This document shows, piece by piece, positions 43,965 to 56,771 of a DNA stretch of 57,389 bases. How positions within the stretch are numbered: position 1 is the stretch's first letter; each line of letters starts with the position of its first letter. The stretch covers positions 6,918 to 64,306 of the forward strand of contig MU624552.1 in NCBI GenBank assembly GCA_025349905.2, given 5' to 3'. The notes below the pieces were generated by a model, which searched no databases, was not told the DNA's origin, and worked only from the letters and a program-made list of their open reading frames with translations. A program made the position numbers and the translations under genes. Source of the stretch: Blastocladiella britannica. Its lineage: Eukaryota > Blastocladiomycota > Blastocladiomycetes > Blastocladiales > Blastocladiaceae.

Positions 43965-46900
43965 ATGGACTCGTCACTTCCCCGATCCTCAACAGGAGAC
44001 ACGGACTCGTCGGGCGGAACGAGCCCTCCCTCGAACAAATCTGCTTCACACCCACATGTCACTGCAGCCTTAGACTCGACGCCAGTGATAGGACATCCCG
44101 TTCACTCCACCTCGGGTCCACTTCAGAGAAGCCATGAAAACTCCTCCCCAACTCCGCAGCGACGCGCTGGAAGTGCGAGCTCAAACCACAGCCAGGACAC
44201 TCATGGTCCACTGGGCCGCCGCCCCGGATCCGCGACCGCCGTAACTTCATCGTCAGGAGGGGTCAGTGCTGTCAATGGCGGTCATCACGACGGCACCACT
44301 GGCAGCGGGGCAAGTGATCATGTTGTGGCCGCAACTCCTGTGCGGGAAATGCGCGGCCGTCGCATCTCTGAACCCAACCGCCCTGCCCGGGGAGGCTCGC
44401 AAGGCATGGCATCCGTGGCGCCAACTCTTCCGTCAGTCACCTCATCCACGCTCGGCCGCCCGCGCGGAGCCACCACGTCTGCATCGGGCGCTGCAACTCC
44501 CTCAGCAATGGGATCCGTCCTCGGAAGCATGTTCACCAGCGGGATCCGCGCCCACTCGCCCAGCATTCCATCGGGGCTGTCCAAGGTGGTCTACGGATCC
44601 TCAAACGCTGTCGGGGTTACTGACGTCTCGATCGGTGAGGAGGACGATCCGTGCGAGAATAGCACTGCTGCTGCCGACAAAGGTGGGACACACACGCCTC
44701 CCGGTATTCCGCCCCTTACCAATGGCTTCACTGGGCCAGCTCCATCATCGCAGACGGGTGGTACCGCAACGACCATTCCCCCAGGAGGAACCCTCCCGCA
44801 AGCGTACTCGGTCGGCTCGCAGCGCGATTTCGAGTCTCTGTTTGGGGCCTCCGAGGGCAATGGCGGTCGCAGTTCGACTGTTACTGGGAGTGACAATACT
44901 GGCAGCAGTAGCCACCCTCTCGCACCGAGACGAGCAGGAACGGCAGAACCGACCGACGCCCAAAAACAGCCATCGATTCGAGTCATTTCCAAGCTCTTGT
45001 CCCTGTCTCGCCGCGTATCAAAATCGTCCACAGCGAGCCACGACGAAGGCGACTCTTCAGGAAACACAGGTGGCGGCGACAGCACCTCCACCGATGGCGG
45101 CGGAGCAGTCGCCAATGGCATTGCCACTGGGCCTCGAGTCCGTCGGAGGGCTTCCTCGATCATGTCTGGCATTGCCAACATGGCCGCAGCCGCGACCAGC
45201 AACACTACTGCGCGCACAGACCCTCCTAGTGTCGATGAGAGTGCAAGCGGCGGCGGTGGTAATGGCAGTAATACCAATGGTGCCCTCCGGACTCGCGGCC
45301 GCGTCGCTTCTTTGACCTCTGGTCTTGTGCTCTGCGACGAACCCGCGGGCGTATCCAACTCCAACTCGGTGCTTGGTCGCTCTGGAGGTGCTGCCACCGT
45401 GGGACCCACGCCAGACCTTGTTCGCATTCCCGAATCAGAGGCGCAGTCCTCAATGGCGGAGCTCGCGAGTGGTTCCATGTCAGGTGGCCTGGATCTGGCC
45501 GAGGACGCGTCCGTCCGCCAAATCACCGGCGTGGTGTCCAACTTATTTGCCGGCCGGTCCCGCGCGCTTGATGACCCACAGCTTCGCTCGCTGCGTAACG
45601 CCATCCGGAGGCAAGGCGCCGCAGCGCTTGCACAACAGCAGCAACAGCAACACGGATTTGGCAATGTCGTTTCCACCGCCATGGGACAGCCTCGGATGCC
45701 CGCTGGCGCAGCGGGTGCCACCGGTACCACAAATGCATCTGGTTCCAACGGCTTTGACACGTCCGGCGGAATCGTTCATGCCAGAGGCGGTATGTCCGAG
45801 TCCGAGCTCGGGACCGCGGTGCCAATGGCCAATGCCGAATCGGCTCCATTCAGTGGCTCGGGACAGATCCCACAAAATTCGGCGACATGGAAGAATGGGC
45901 TCATGAATGCCACCAGCGGATCCTCTACCTTCTCGCTTGGCTCGCGCGTCGTCGGCGCTGCCACCAGTGCAGTGACGGCCGTGGTTCAGCGAGCGGCGGG
46001 ACTTGCCCACCCAGAGGGATCAGCTCCTGTCACCCCGCACGGGTCGGCCAACTCGGTCGGTACCAATGGCGGCGGATCGCGCGACGCCATCGCCATTGGA
46101 GCACAACAGCATCAACAGCAGCAGCAGCTTGTGTCGCCCCCAAAGGGCGGCAACTCTGGGATTCGAGAGCGCGCCTCCACCACTGCAACCCTGGTCATGA
46201 AGCACCGGACGCGTGCACGGTCTCTCTCGCGCGGCTCGCGCCAGCAGCAAGCTGGTGCTTATCAATCAGCGAACGCTGTCACCGCCGCCGCCGCAACTGC
46301 AGCTGCAGTCTCTGGTTCTGCATCAGGAACAGGATCTGACCCTCTGAGTACCATGTCGTCCGGCTCGATTCCCCTGAGCAACCACACTGCGCCAGGTGGT
46401 CCCCCGCCTTATGGAGGGTCGACCGATGTGATGCATGAGTATACAGCTGGTGCCGCTGCTGCAGTTGCTGGTGCTGGTCCGCTGCGTCCATCGTCACCGG
46501 CGGCAATGCTGGCTGGCAGCCCCCATTCGTCAGCTCATGGCTCCAAAAGCTCGTCTCGGCCAACGCTGCCGCACCTAGACTCGTCGTCCAGTACTGGTGG
46601 AATTGCTGCTGGCGGATCTCGTCTTCCGGTCGGCCCGATCTCTGCCATTCCGCCATCGCCGCAGCCGCTCTCCCGCTCGCCCTCTGGCGCTGGGCTCGTC
46701 CAGCTGCTCTCGGGCGGCGGGCCGTCCATGGGGACCGGTTCTCGGCGCAAATCGAGCTCTGCATCGTCTTCATCGGGACCAACGACCGTCCCGCAAAGCG
46801 TCAAAAGCGGCCTGCACATTTCCGGTCCGCCTGGCGCTGCTTCTGCAGCTGCAGCCGCAACGGCTGTCCCCAACGCCATGGCATCGGCTGGACCCTCCAT

Positions 46901-49900
46901 TCCGTCGCTCTTTGGCAGCGACGATAAGCGGACAGGGAATCCCCTCCATCCCAAGATCAAGTTGCACACGCCGGACCACGTGGACTTTGCCGACGGTATC
47001 ACGAGCGAGTCGGCGACGGGGAGCACCATGGGCATGAACATGCTTGGTCGTGGTGCCCCTAAGCCGCTCACGAGCAAAAGTGACCACGGAGGTCCCGCAG
47101 GCGCCGGACATGGCAGCTCCACGTACTCTGTCGCGGTCCCAAATTTGCTCGCGGCCAAGAACCCATTCAACGCGCTCAAGCTCCCCGAGGAGCTTGAGGA
47201 GCTTTACCAGATCTACTTTTACCACCAGAACAAATCCATCTTTGAGTCGCTGGTGATTCAAACCCTGACGCTGAACGCGGCGTTTCTGGCCTGGAATCTG
47301 TATTCGTACCCGCAGTACTCGATGCTCATGGTGCCCGGCCCGGCGCTCGGGTTCGTCATCACCCTGATTGCGGGCATTTGGCTGCGGTTCGGGAACAACG
47401 AGTCGGACTTGTCGTTTGCCAACCTGATTGTCGGCGCGTCGCTCGGTGCGGTACTGCTCAGTAACAACTTGCTGCGCGATCTGTGCTTTGTCCCCTCGCC
47501 GTACTGGGACAACGTTCTTCACTTGAACCAGACGCTGTTCTGCGGGTTCGTGTACTGGATGCTTCGGGCGCCGCTGCACCACCGGTGCGTCGTCGGGTGG
47601 CTGTTCACCGTGTGCCAGATCATCATCGACGCCTTGGGTACATGCCATCGGTCGGTCCTGGCCAGCAACATTCTCATTTACTGCCTCGGGAACATCATCG
47701 GCATGTTTTTCGCCTTCTTTTCCGAAATGACCAACCGCAACGCGTTCTTGCGCACGCGCGAGGTGTACAAGCACCAAGGGAAACTGCACTTGGCGAAAGA
47801 GCAGTCGGAGGCACTGCTTCGCATGGTGCTGCCCGCACGCGTCATTGAGGAGCTCAAGCGCGGGGTCGACGGTAAAGAGTACCTGTCGGGGCGGTCCGGG
47901 TTCCAAGAGTTGCACCGCGTGACCATCCTGTTTGCGGATATCGTCGGCTTTACCGAGTTTTCGTCCAAGGTCAGTGCGACCAAACTGGTTCGTTTCTCAT
48001 GTCTCTTTTTTTTTTCCCTCGGCCTCATTTAATTTGACAAAATATAATGATAAATAGGTCCTCGTCCTGAGTGACATGTTTGCTGAAATTGACAATGTCA
48101 CGGAATCGCTCGGGCTCGAGAAAATCAAGACGATCGGCGACTGCTACCAGTGCTGCGGTGGAGTCCCCGAGCCGGTCGCCAACGACTTGGAAGCCGGAGC
48201 CTGGGCGCAGCGCATGTGCATGCTTGGGATCGAGATCATCCAGGGCGTCAACAAGACCGCGCGCCGCATCAAGTACCCGCTGCGTGTCCGCGTGGGCATT
48301 CACACTGGTTCAGTGATGGCCGGGATCATGGGCATCTCCAAGCTCAAATACGACGTGTGGTCGAAAGACGTGGACATTGCCAGCTTGATGGAGCAGTCGG
48401 CGACGCCCGACATTCCGCACATTTCGCTGGCCACCTACAACTACATGGTGCAGAGCGGACATGACTCAGGTATGACGCTGGTTACGGCGCCTAACGTCGC
48501 TAGCGAGGGGGACGAGGTCATCAAGACATTCAATGTCTCGGAGTACACGTTCCCCAAGTTTGTCGATGGCGCCGTGGTGTCGGTGATTCACCCGCTGCCG
48601 AGCATGGTGGTTGCTACTGCTCCGCCGACGTCCTCGGCTGCTGCAGCACATGGCACGACTGCGCCACCTGAAAAGGCTTGCATGGCGCCCAAATCGGGCT
48701 CGGATCAGGGACTCAATCCTGGTGCTGGGTTGGCTGCTACGGCCATCACGGACCGTCGGCCGTCCGAACTTCCTCCCAGTCCAGCAAAACCTGCAGCAGC
48801 CGTGTCACCATCCCTTGAACAGCCAATATGTGTGGCAGGAGGAAAGGCACTCCACCCGCGGTCAGCATCCAACAATGCCAGCGGCCAGCCTGGGATTATC
48901 GAAGAGGGTGGCGATTCTGTGACGGGTAGTGCCAGTGTTGCCGGCACTGGCGGTGCTAGTGGTGGTGGTGCCAGCGGCGGTGGGACCGCCGCTGGCAACT
49001 CGCAAAAAGCCATTGCGGCATTCTTGTCGCCGAGCGACGACGACGGGCTGCAACTGGACGACCCCCGAGCGCTGCGCGAATCAGTGCAGGCCCAGCAGCG
49101 CCTGTTTGCCGACTTTGAAAAGCACCTGCACCCGTACCTCGGCACCTTCCGCGACGGTAAAATGGAAGAGGACTACAAGAACGACTACATGGAGCACCAC
49201 GGGATGGACCTGGTGTATGCGATTGCGCTGCTGATTCTCAACAACGTGGTCTTTATCTGCGCATCGTCGCTGGTGCTCAGCCCCATGGCACTGGGCCATG
49301 CATTGAGCGCGGTCGAGACCCTGATTGTCATTGCTATTGTAACGGTCATTGGCATGCGGTACCGGAAGCGCGCCGGGACCCAAATCTCGATCCAGGAAAA
49401 GCACGTTTCGGGGCTTTGGATCGGGTCCGAGCGCGAGCTAGGCTCCATTGACTCGGTCGCCAAGTTCACGCGGTGGCACGCGTGGCGGCCCAACACGGTG
49501 GCGCTAGTGGTACTGGTGCTGCACATGGTGGGCGATGTGCGGCGCGTGTTCACGTCCGATGTCCTGTTCCCGTCGTACCAGTTCTCGGCGTTCATCCTGC
49601 TCCAGTTCTCCACCACGCTGTTTGTCGGGCTCCGCATGCGGCAGCTGTCGCTCCTGTCGTTCATGTTTATTCCGGTCTTTGCGGCGCTGTACTGGGTCAA
49701 GCTGTACACGCTCTTTGGCCAGGTGCCGTCGGTCACGGCCGACCTGGTGCAGCCGGCGCTATCGTTTTTGGTCTCGGGCCTCATGGTGTACACCACCAAC
49801 AAGGCTATGGATTTACAGTTCCGCCGCAACTTCCAAATGAAGCGGTTCCTGGAGGGCAAGTTGCAAGAAATTCGCACTGTGCAGCGCGACACTGAACGGC

Positions 49901-50657
49901 TGCTGCTCAACATTTTCCCGCTCGATGTCGCCCAGCGACTACGGTTGAATCCGACGCTGCGGATCGCCGACAGTTTCGAGGACGTGTCCGTGATTTTCGG
50001 CTACATTTCCAATTTCGACACGCTGGACTTGCCTCCCGCGCTGGCCCTGAAGCTTCTGAACGAGGTGATTTGCGATATCGACGAGCTGTGTGTCCGTCAT
50101 CACGTCGAGAAGATCAAAACCATTGGTACCAAGTACTTGGCCATGACCAAGGACGAAAAGGACTTGCAGCCGCACGCGGTGCGCATGGCCGAGTTTGCGC
50201 TGGATCTCCGACTGGTCATTTCCAACTACAATGACCAGTTCTTTTCGCACATGTACTGCAACAATTTCTCGTGTCGCATTGGCATCAACTGCGGCCCCGT
50301 TGTTGCCGGCGTGATTGGTACTTCCAAGTACTCTTTTGGTATTTTCTTGCATATTTTTTTTTCGCTTAATATGTAACTAACCACTTGTATGAATCAGACG
50401 TCTGGGGAGACGCAGTCAACGTGTCCTCGCGGATGGAATCCAATGGCCAAGACAACATGATCCACGTCTCGCAGTCGACGTTTGAGCATCTCAACGCATT
50501 TTACGAGTTTCAACCTCGCGGCCAAGTCCCCATCAAGGGAAAGGGGCTCATGTCCACGTACTACCTGCTCAACCGACGCAAGCCGCCAGGGGCCAAAAGC
50601 TCGGCGTCCGATACCATGCAAAAGTCGGTGCTGGTGGATGCCATTTCGCCATTTTAA
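43965..50657 (+). CDS. Metazoan-type transmembrane adenylyl cyclase with two 6-TM bundles and two class III domains
   Basis: Three exons (43965-47987, 48058-50338, 50398-50657), about 2,187 residues. Residues 1-1090 are a Ser/Gly/Thr/Ala-rich, probably disordered extension with Gln runs. Then comes a six-helix bundle (about 1095-1255) and catalytic domain C1 (about 1305-1500) with both metal Asp residues, in LFADIVGF and KTIGDCYQC, and DVWSKDV like animal C1. A low-complexity linker (about 1520-1690) leads to a second six-helix bundle (about 1725-1920) and C2 (about 1980-2165). C2 carries the ATP-selecting Lys (EKIKTIG) and Asp (SFDVWG) and the transition-state Asn and Arg (VNVSSRM). C2 lacks the metal Asps, as in animal cyclases, so one catalytic site forms at the C1/C2 interface with all key residues present. 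Expected product: cAMP at a membrane. G-protein or calcium control is not visible from sequence. Confidence 0.95.
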
Positions 50658-50719
50658 GAAGTATAAAGCATTGGATACACGCATGAGGATTATATATGTA
50701 AAGAAAGGAAAGAGGTGCT

Positions 50720-52946
50720 CTAAAACTGATAGCGCTTGGCAAACATGTCCGATATCCAGCTCGAGACCACCGAGTACTCGTCGCTGGCGAAATCAATCGA
50801 CCACCCTTGCGCCTCGCTTGCGATGCCAAGCACCCGAGGTGCGTGGGTCGTGTAATTGCCGAGATTCTTTAGGCGCAGCACTGGATCACTCCCGTCGATT
50901 GCCGGCGAGTGGGAGAAAGACACGGAAGGGTTGATGGTGCTCGCGCCGGGGAATTGCTGTGCCAAGCATCCGTCCCAAGGGTTGACGAGCGAGTGCCTGT
51001 CGGCCAGGGTCGTGATCACGCCGTCGGCGACTGCCACCTGCGCGTCCGTGTTGGCGAGCACTCCAACGATCCATCCGGGAACCCCGGGTTGCGTTCGCAT
51101 GATGTTGCCGACCATGGAACGCGCGGTTTCCACCTGCTCCCCGAGCGGCCGGTCCTCGTTCAGAATCATCGACGGAACCACCACCTTGACTTGCAGCAGG
51201 TCGAGCGCTTGCAGAAAATCGAGAGGCAAGTACGGGTCCATGAGCTCTGGCGGCGCCGTGAGCATGAGCGGCGGCCAACTGGCGTTCTGCAATGTGCTGG
51301 TCACGTTCAGCCGCTGGCCGGTGCGGGTCGCGGCGCTGGCGGTGCTGGCGGCTAGCGGGCCCAGGAACGTGGGCATCCCATCGAGCACTTCGGGCCGGGC
51401 TTGGGCGCTTCTCAGCAAGTTGCTAAGCGTCGAGTTGGCGTTAGTCGCCGCCAGCCATTTTGGCAGCAGCGCGTAAATACGCGCCGCCGTCAATGCCGCC
51501 GCTACCGTTGCGGGGCCTGGGCCGTTCAGCCGCAGGCCAATCAGGTGACCGTCACGCACCAGTCCGCGCACCACGTCGCGCGCTGCGGCATCTGACAATC
51601 CCAAAACGGTCTCATTGGCGCTGCCAAGGGGCGTCAAGAGTCGCTCAATATCCAGAAAAAACATGCCAGTGCGGTTTTGGGCCACCAGCGATGCGGCGGT
51701 CCGGTTGGTCAAGTCACCGGACGGGTGCGTGCCGACGACCGCCACCATGGCTTGCGAGACTGGCCCCGGTCCCGTCGCTCCAGTGATCGGAGCCGGGCAG
51801 TACTGAATGGCAAACGACGCACTGCACTCGACCGTGACCCCCTGCGATGCATTCAGCGCCTTACTCGCGGACCAGCCGTTGACGAGCGGAAATTTCGTCG
51901 AGTCCACGTAATTAGCCGCTGCTTGTATCAGTGATGAGAAGGGGGTCCCGACCAGGTTCGAGCCAAACAGCCGCCGCTGCGTGCAGTCCGCGGGGCACGA
52001 AGCGCACGACTCGCCCACCTCACATGCGTTATTGCCGCAGGATGGGGTTGTGACCGCCGTGCTCGATGACGATGATGCACTGCGGGTTGGCGTGGACCCG
52101 GGCGTGGACCCGGGCGTGGACCCGGGCGTGGCAATAATCACTCCCGATACGCTCGCGGGACGGCCGGCATCGGCGGGTACGGTGAAGGAAGGAAGAGTAT
52201 TGACCGGGACCGCCGTAGGCTGGTCCACGGCGGTCGGGTCTGTAGTTGGGACTTGGAGACTTTGGGCCGTTTATGTCAGTATGCTGCTGGCGTGTGAATC
52301 CTTCAGATAGAAAAAGATACCCAAAGATGCCACGCGTCTCACTGGATGGTTTGACAATGGACGCTGCCGATTCCGTCTCAGTCGCGGCAGAATCAGCGTC
52401 GGACTCGGTAAATGATCTTCCCGCGTCCTTATTTTTGATCCGAGTCTCGGACGACGACTCGTCGCTGGCGGTGGTGTCTGTCGGCTGCTCGGGCGGTGTC
52501 AAGACTCCAAACGTAGTGAGCGTTGATGATGCAGTCGACGGCAATGAGCGGCTGGGCTTTGTGAGTGTCGCTGCTGCCCGGGTCGAGCTGGTGGTAGTGG
52601 TCGATGGCCTGCCCTTGTTGGCTTGGGTGGAAGACGATGAGCGAGGAGGTGGAGGGCGTCGCCGGCCGCCGACAGTCGTGCACCAACAGCCCCAGTTGGG
52701 CGTGCAGTAGCAGTCGAGCGTCTCGTCCGACGCGGGCGGATCGGCTGCCCACTGGTCGGCATCGCCCCAGGGGTCGTCAAAAGTTTTCCGCTTTCCAAGG
52801 CGGGCTGTAGGTGTCGGTTTCGCAGCTGCTGTTGTGACCGTTGCTGCTGTTGCTGCTGTTGGTTGTGGTGCGGCGTCACCCAGGGCCGTCACAACACTAA
52901 CATGGGACGCATAGAGTGCCAATAGGACCCAAGAAAACTGTCGCAT
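50720..52946 (-). CDS. Secreted Ser/Thr-rich protein with Cys-rich module, polysaccharide-deacetylase-like body uncertain
   Basis: Two exons (52946-52321 and 52259-50720) give about 721 residues. A signal peptide (MRQFSWVLLALYASHVSVVTA) is followed by a short Trp/Cys patch (LDCYCTPNWGCWC). A Ser/Thr/Pro-rich region of about 200 residues comes next, with PGSTPGSTPGST repeats, likely O-glycosylated. A compact Cys module, CGNNACEVGESCASCPADC, then precedes the folded body of about 440 residues. That body (FFLDIERLL, DGHLIGLRLNGPG, WIVGVLANTDAQV, HSPAIDGSD) vaguely recalls NodB-fold polysaccharide deacetylases, and this Cys module is often next to such domains in chytrid-like fungi. However, the metal-binding HxxxH and a clear TFDDG are not seen. 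If it is a deacetylase relative it is probably degenerate. I treat the function as unknown, location extracellular or cell wall. Confidence 0.8.
52090..52131. repeat. 12-bp tandem repeat, 3.5 copies
   Basis: Perfect copies of gcgtggacccgg. On the minus (coding) strand they encode the GSTPGSTPGSTP run of the secreted protein, so copy number changes stay in frame. Confidence 0.85.
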
Positions 52947-53232
52947 AGTTTTTGTCTATTCGGTACGCGGAAAAGAAACTGAGGTGCTGCGCCTGGTGCG
53001 GACATCCAAGCGGAGAAGGAGGAGAGGTCAAAAAGTCGCACGAGCAACAAGTTTCGGTGCTTGTCATCCGTGGCGACGCCATTTTGTTGTCGTTTCATGT
53101 CAATCCTGAAACTGTGGGGAAAATTACAAATTACTTCTTGGGAATTCATTTAAAAAAAGCACACCAACAATGCACGGCCAAAATGGGCACGGAAAGAAAG
53201 ATTAGACGAAAGCACAACAAAAAAAAAAAAAA

Positions 53233-56200
53233 CTATCCCGACTGCAACATCGGGTCCGCGTGCTGCTGCGATGAAGAAGTCCGCATCCGCTTGGACGGTG
53301 GACGCTCGGCGTCACCGCCGCCGCCGCTCAGGTTGGACCGCGGCCGGCGCATTTGCCGCGCTGATGGGTCGACATAGTATGGATCCATGGGTGCGTCGTA
53401 CATGCGTGGCATACCGCCGCGTGGATCGCCGCCACCAGACATCGTGGGTGCGGCTCCCCACATGTCCGCGGGACCAAGAGCCTCGTACGACGACTGCTGG
53501 GTTGCGCGCGTGGTCATGCTGTAGGCCGCCGTGGCCGAGCTCGGTGCGCGCGGGCCGCTGCCGAGTGGGACGTGGTCGTACTGGTCCGGGCGCTGGTGCT
53601 GGTCGAGGTGCATGATCCCATACATCATGTCTGGATCGCCCGAATCCATTCCAAGTTCGCCTATTATCATTGTTTCTGTGAGCTTTGGTCTGCAGTCGAC
53701 TGTATAAAGATAATAAATACCTCGCATGGGCATGGGTGCAAACGCCGGAGGCTGCTGCGACCACCCATCCTGCATCGGCGGGTACTGGTCGCCGCGCATC
53801 GACCAACCAGCAAACTCTGCGGCACCGCCCTGAGGCGCCGCGGGTCGCCGAGCAGCAGCAGCGGCGGTGTTGGGGCTTGGCGCTTGTGGTCCGTGGTGCT
53901 GCAGGTGGTGCTCGATTTGCAGCGGGCGCGCGCGCCACGAAGGGGTCGACGACGACGGGTACCGATCGCTCCACGTCGCAGACGCACCACCTGTGCCCGA
54001 TGATCCCATTGCGACAGCACTCATGCCGTGGGCGGGATGGTGGCCGGGCGTGCCGGACCCGTGGCCACTGCCATTGTTGACGATGGCGTACGACGCGAGG
54101 GAGCCGGCGCTGCTGCGGTGCATGCCCGCGGCCGCCACAAGTTCGAGGGAAGATGCGTGGGACGACCGGTCCGAGGCATGTCCTTGGCCTCCTCCGCGAA
54201 CAAGGCTGGACTACAATTATATTTCGAGGTGCTCCTGAGTTTCCGTATTGGGGGAATTAGAAAAAAATAAAGAAAAAAGTACCTCAGTGGCCAGGTACTG
54301 GATTTGGTCCTGCTGGTCAATGATGCGCGCGCGATCGACCGCCACCTGCTGCTCCAGCCCTTGCATGCGACGCAACAGCCAAGCATTTTGGTTGGCAAGC
54401 CGATCCAACTGTGCCTGGAACTGGGTCTGCTGCCGCTGCACCATGCTGGTCGACACGTCGCTGCTACCGCTGCTCGTCGGGTACGAGTCGGCATTGTACC
54501 TTTCCAGCTCACGGCTCCCGCCACGGTGCTCCCGGCGGAGTGACGACATGGTCGAGGAGGGTTGTCCACTGCTGCCTTGAGCGCCCTGCTGCTGCTGCTG
54601 CCGGTGGTGGCGGGACCGTTGGTATTGGCTCCTCTGGCGCGACGACTCGGCTGCGATATTTTATTTGACGCGGTCAGCGACTTCTAAGAATAATAACAAT
54701 AATAGAAACATGCAATCTCGTCCAGACCGGAGATCCTTGATGCGAGCGTGCTCCGAGCTCGCCGGCGGCGGCCCATCCGCGTTCATGAGGGAGGCGGTGC
54801 GTGCGGCGCTGCCATGGTGATCCCCACCCATCTCGCCAACATGATATTCGTCGCGAGACTCGGGGCTGCCGAACGTCGCCTCGCCTATGTTCGGCGACAC
54901 GACCATGTTGCCGTCCAGGTTTCGCGATTCGGGACTGGATCCGCTCGAATGGTTGCTCGAAGACCCGCCCACGGCGCCAGGAAGAGTTGCGCCGGAGCGA
55001 CTACGCTGCGGCTTGGACGTCGACGTGGTGTCCTGTTGCGCCGATGCGGTCGGTGCTGGTTGTGCCGTTGCCGCTGCTGTACGGCGTTCAGTCGACGTGG
55101 AGAAGAGCGCTGGGTGGGCGAGCGGCGCTGGAGGCGGTGCAGAAACAGAGTCACCAGGGGCCGAGCGATGATGAGGCTCGGTCGATTCTATCAGGGGCGG
55201 CAACGACGGCGGCAACGGAGGAGGCGGAAGCGGGCCCGGCGACCAGAACGGCGCCGACCGCGCCTGGCGCACTTCAGCTGGCGTGCGGCCCGTCCCGTCG
55301 AACCGACTGTATCCCTGGGCAGCGCCGACTGCGAGGAGAGGTGGAGAGCGCTGGTACTGCGGCGAGGGAGACATGGGTGGGGGCGGGATGATGTACATGC
55401 CGTCGCTGGTGCCGGCCTCATCCATCTGCGACGTCGAGGCTTGGGGTGGCGGCGGTGGCGGCGGCGGTGGGGGCGGCGATGGCGTTTGCTTTGATTTATC
55501 ACCCGCTGGCGCTGCTGGCTGGCGGTGCGCGGCAGTGCCATTGACCGCGTCGCTGCCGCTACCACTGGTGCCCGACTGGTCCGAATTGCCTCCATGCTGC
55601 TGCTGTTGTTGGTGTTGCGTCGCCCGGCGCATCCGCGGTCCGTGGGTCTGCGAGACCGAATCCGACGGCGTGACAGACGAAGTGGCGGCATTGGTGTCCG
55701 AGGAAGAAGATCCGTGCGCTTCCGATGCGCCATTGAGCACCGCCTGGCGCGCCAGAGTTGTGCTGGGAACAGCACCAGCCAAACTGGACGACACGGAGCC
55801 CGTAGCTGATGCCGCTAAGCTGGCAGCCGCATCGCGCAGCCCCGGCGGCAGGTTGATGTTGAGGCATGAATTGGACTTGTTTTTTTTTGGGATAAATCAT
55901 CAGTTCTCCAATTCGGAAATGTGGGAAAAAATAGCGACACGTACATCCTTGTGGCGATTGAGAGCATCCAACCGCGCAAAGGACCGGAAGCAGTGCGAGC
56001 AAGTGTACGGCCGCGCCCCCGAGTGAAGTCGTTGATGGCTGAATCACAAATGTTGTTGCAGTGGGTTTTTTGCTTCAAAAAGAAGAGTAAAAACTGAGGT
56101 ACAAACCGCTTGAGATCGTGGATCCGAGAAAAGCCATGGCCGCACTCTTCGCAAACAAACGGGCGCAGGTTCGTGTGCGTGAACGCGTGAGACTTGAGAT

Positions 56201-56771
56201 TCTGCATCCGCGAGAAGGTTGCGCCACACTCTTCGCACTTAAGGCGGCGGTGGGTGCTGTGGCCGCTGCCGCTCGCCAATGCGCCGGTCACGCTGCTGCC
56301 GGCCATATCGTCCGGGTCGTGATCAGCGACTGACGATGAGGGAGCGCTCGCTATGACCTGGTTTGCAGCCTCTGGTCCGGATCCGACGATAGCAGCCGCT
56401 GCGGATGTGTCAGGAGCTCGGCGTCTCGGGGAGTTGATGTCGTCTCCACCGCTTGCGCCGCAACTTCCGCTGCCGTCGCCCCCGCTGCCGCAGCTGCTGC
56501 CAGAGCCGCCGCTGCCGGAAGTCGGGTTCGCTGTGGCGACAGAGTCGCCCGATGCGTCGTTGCCCGATGATCCGCCTGATCCGGACGGGGTTTCGGTCGG
56601 AGATGAGGACCGCTTGCTGCCCGACTCGTCGCTGCTATCAGGACTGAGCAGCGATTGCTGCTGCTGTTGCTGTTGTTGCAATTGCTGCTGAGAGCGACCA
56701 TCAGTGGTGGTCGGTGGCTGGGATCCGTTCTTGGCAAACAAGCCGTGGTGCGGATCGGGGTCAAGACCCAT
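53233..56771 (-). CDS. Three-finger zinc-finger transcription-factor-like protein with polyQ/polyP and coiled coil
   Basis: Six exons (56771-56107, 56038-55945, 55875-54714, 54650-54283, 54210-53721, 53660-53233) join in frame to 1,068 residues. After a Gln run and a Gly/Ser-rich region come three fingers at about 180-265: [46 protein letters not shown] and [19 protein letters not shown]. The first linker is TNLRPF, TGEKP-like. The second finger is completed by joining exon 1 to exon 2. The third lacks a normal second His; Cys five residues on (HKDSNSC) may replace it. A long low-complexity region with an 11-Pro run follows, then a helical [22 protein letters not shown] coiled-coil segment (about 720-760). 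The tail is Met/Tyr/Pro/Gln-rich with a basic PSKRMR patch. DNA binding is likely. Intron 3 appears to use a GC donor. Confidence 0.85.
54651..54713 (-). other. Probable GC-AG intron
   Basis: Read on the minus strand, the intron begins GCATGT and ends CGCAG. The phase-1 junction joins GRD to SESSRQRS. I found no GT donor of the required phase nearby, and an in-frame TAA upstream of the acceptor prevents read-through. GCATGT is one base from the local favourite donor GTATGT. Confidence 0.6.

Noticed and set aside
44266..45315. 349-residue + strand frame inside the cyclase N-terminal exon
   Set aside because: Out-of-frame overlap with the long cyclase frame; Arg/Pro/Ser-rich composition expected of a shifted frame in low-complexity GC-rich DNA.
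46770..47915. 381-residue minus-strand frame under the first cyclase TM bundle
   Set aside because: Antisense to conserved TM and cyclase sequence, with no recognisable motif.
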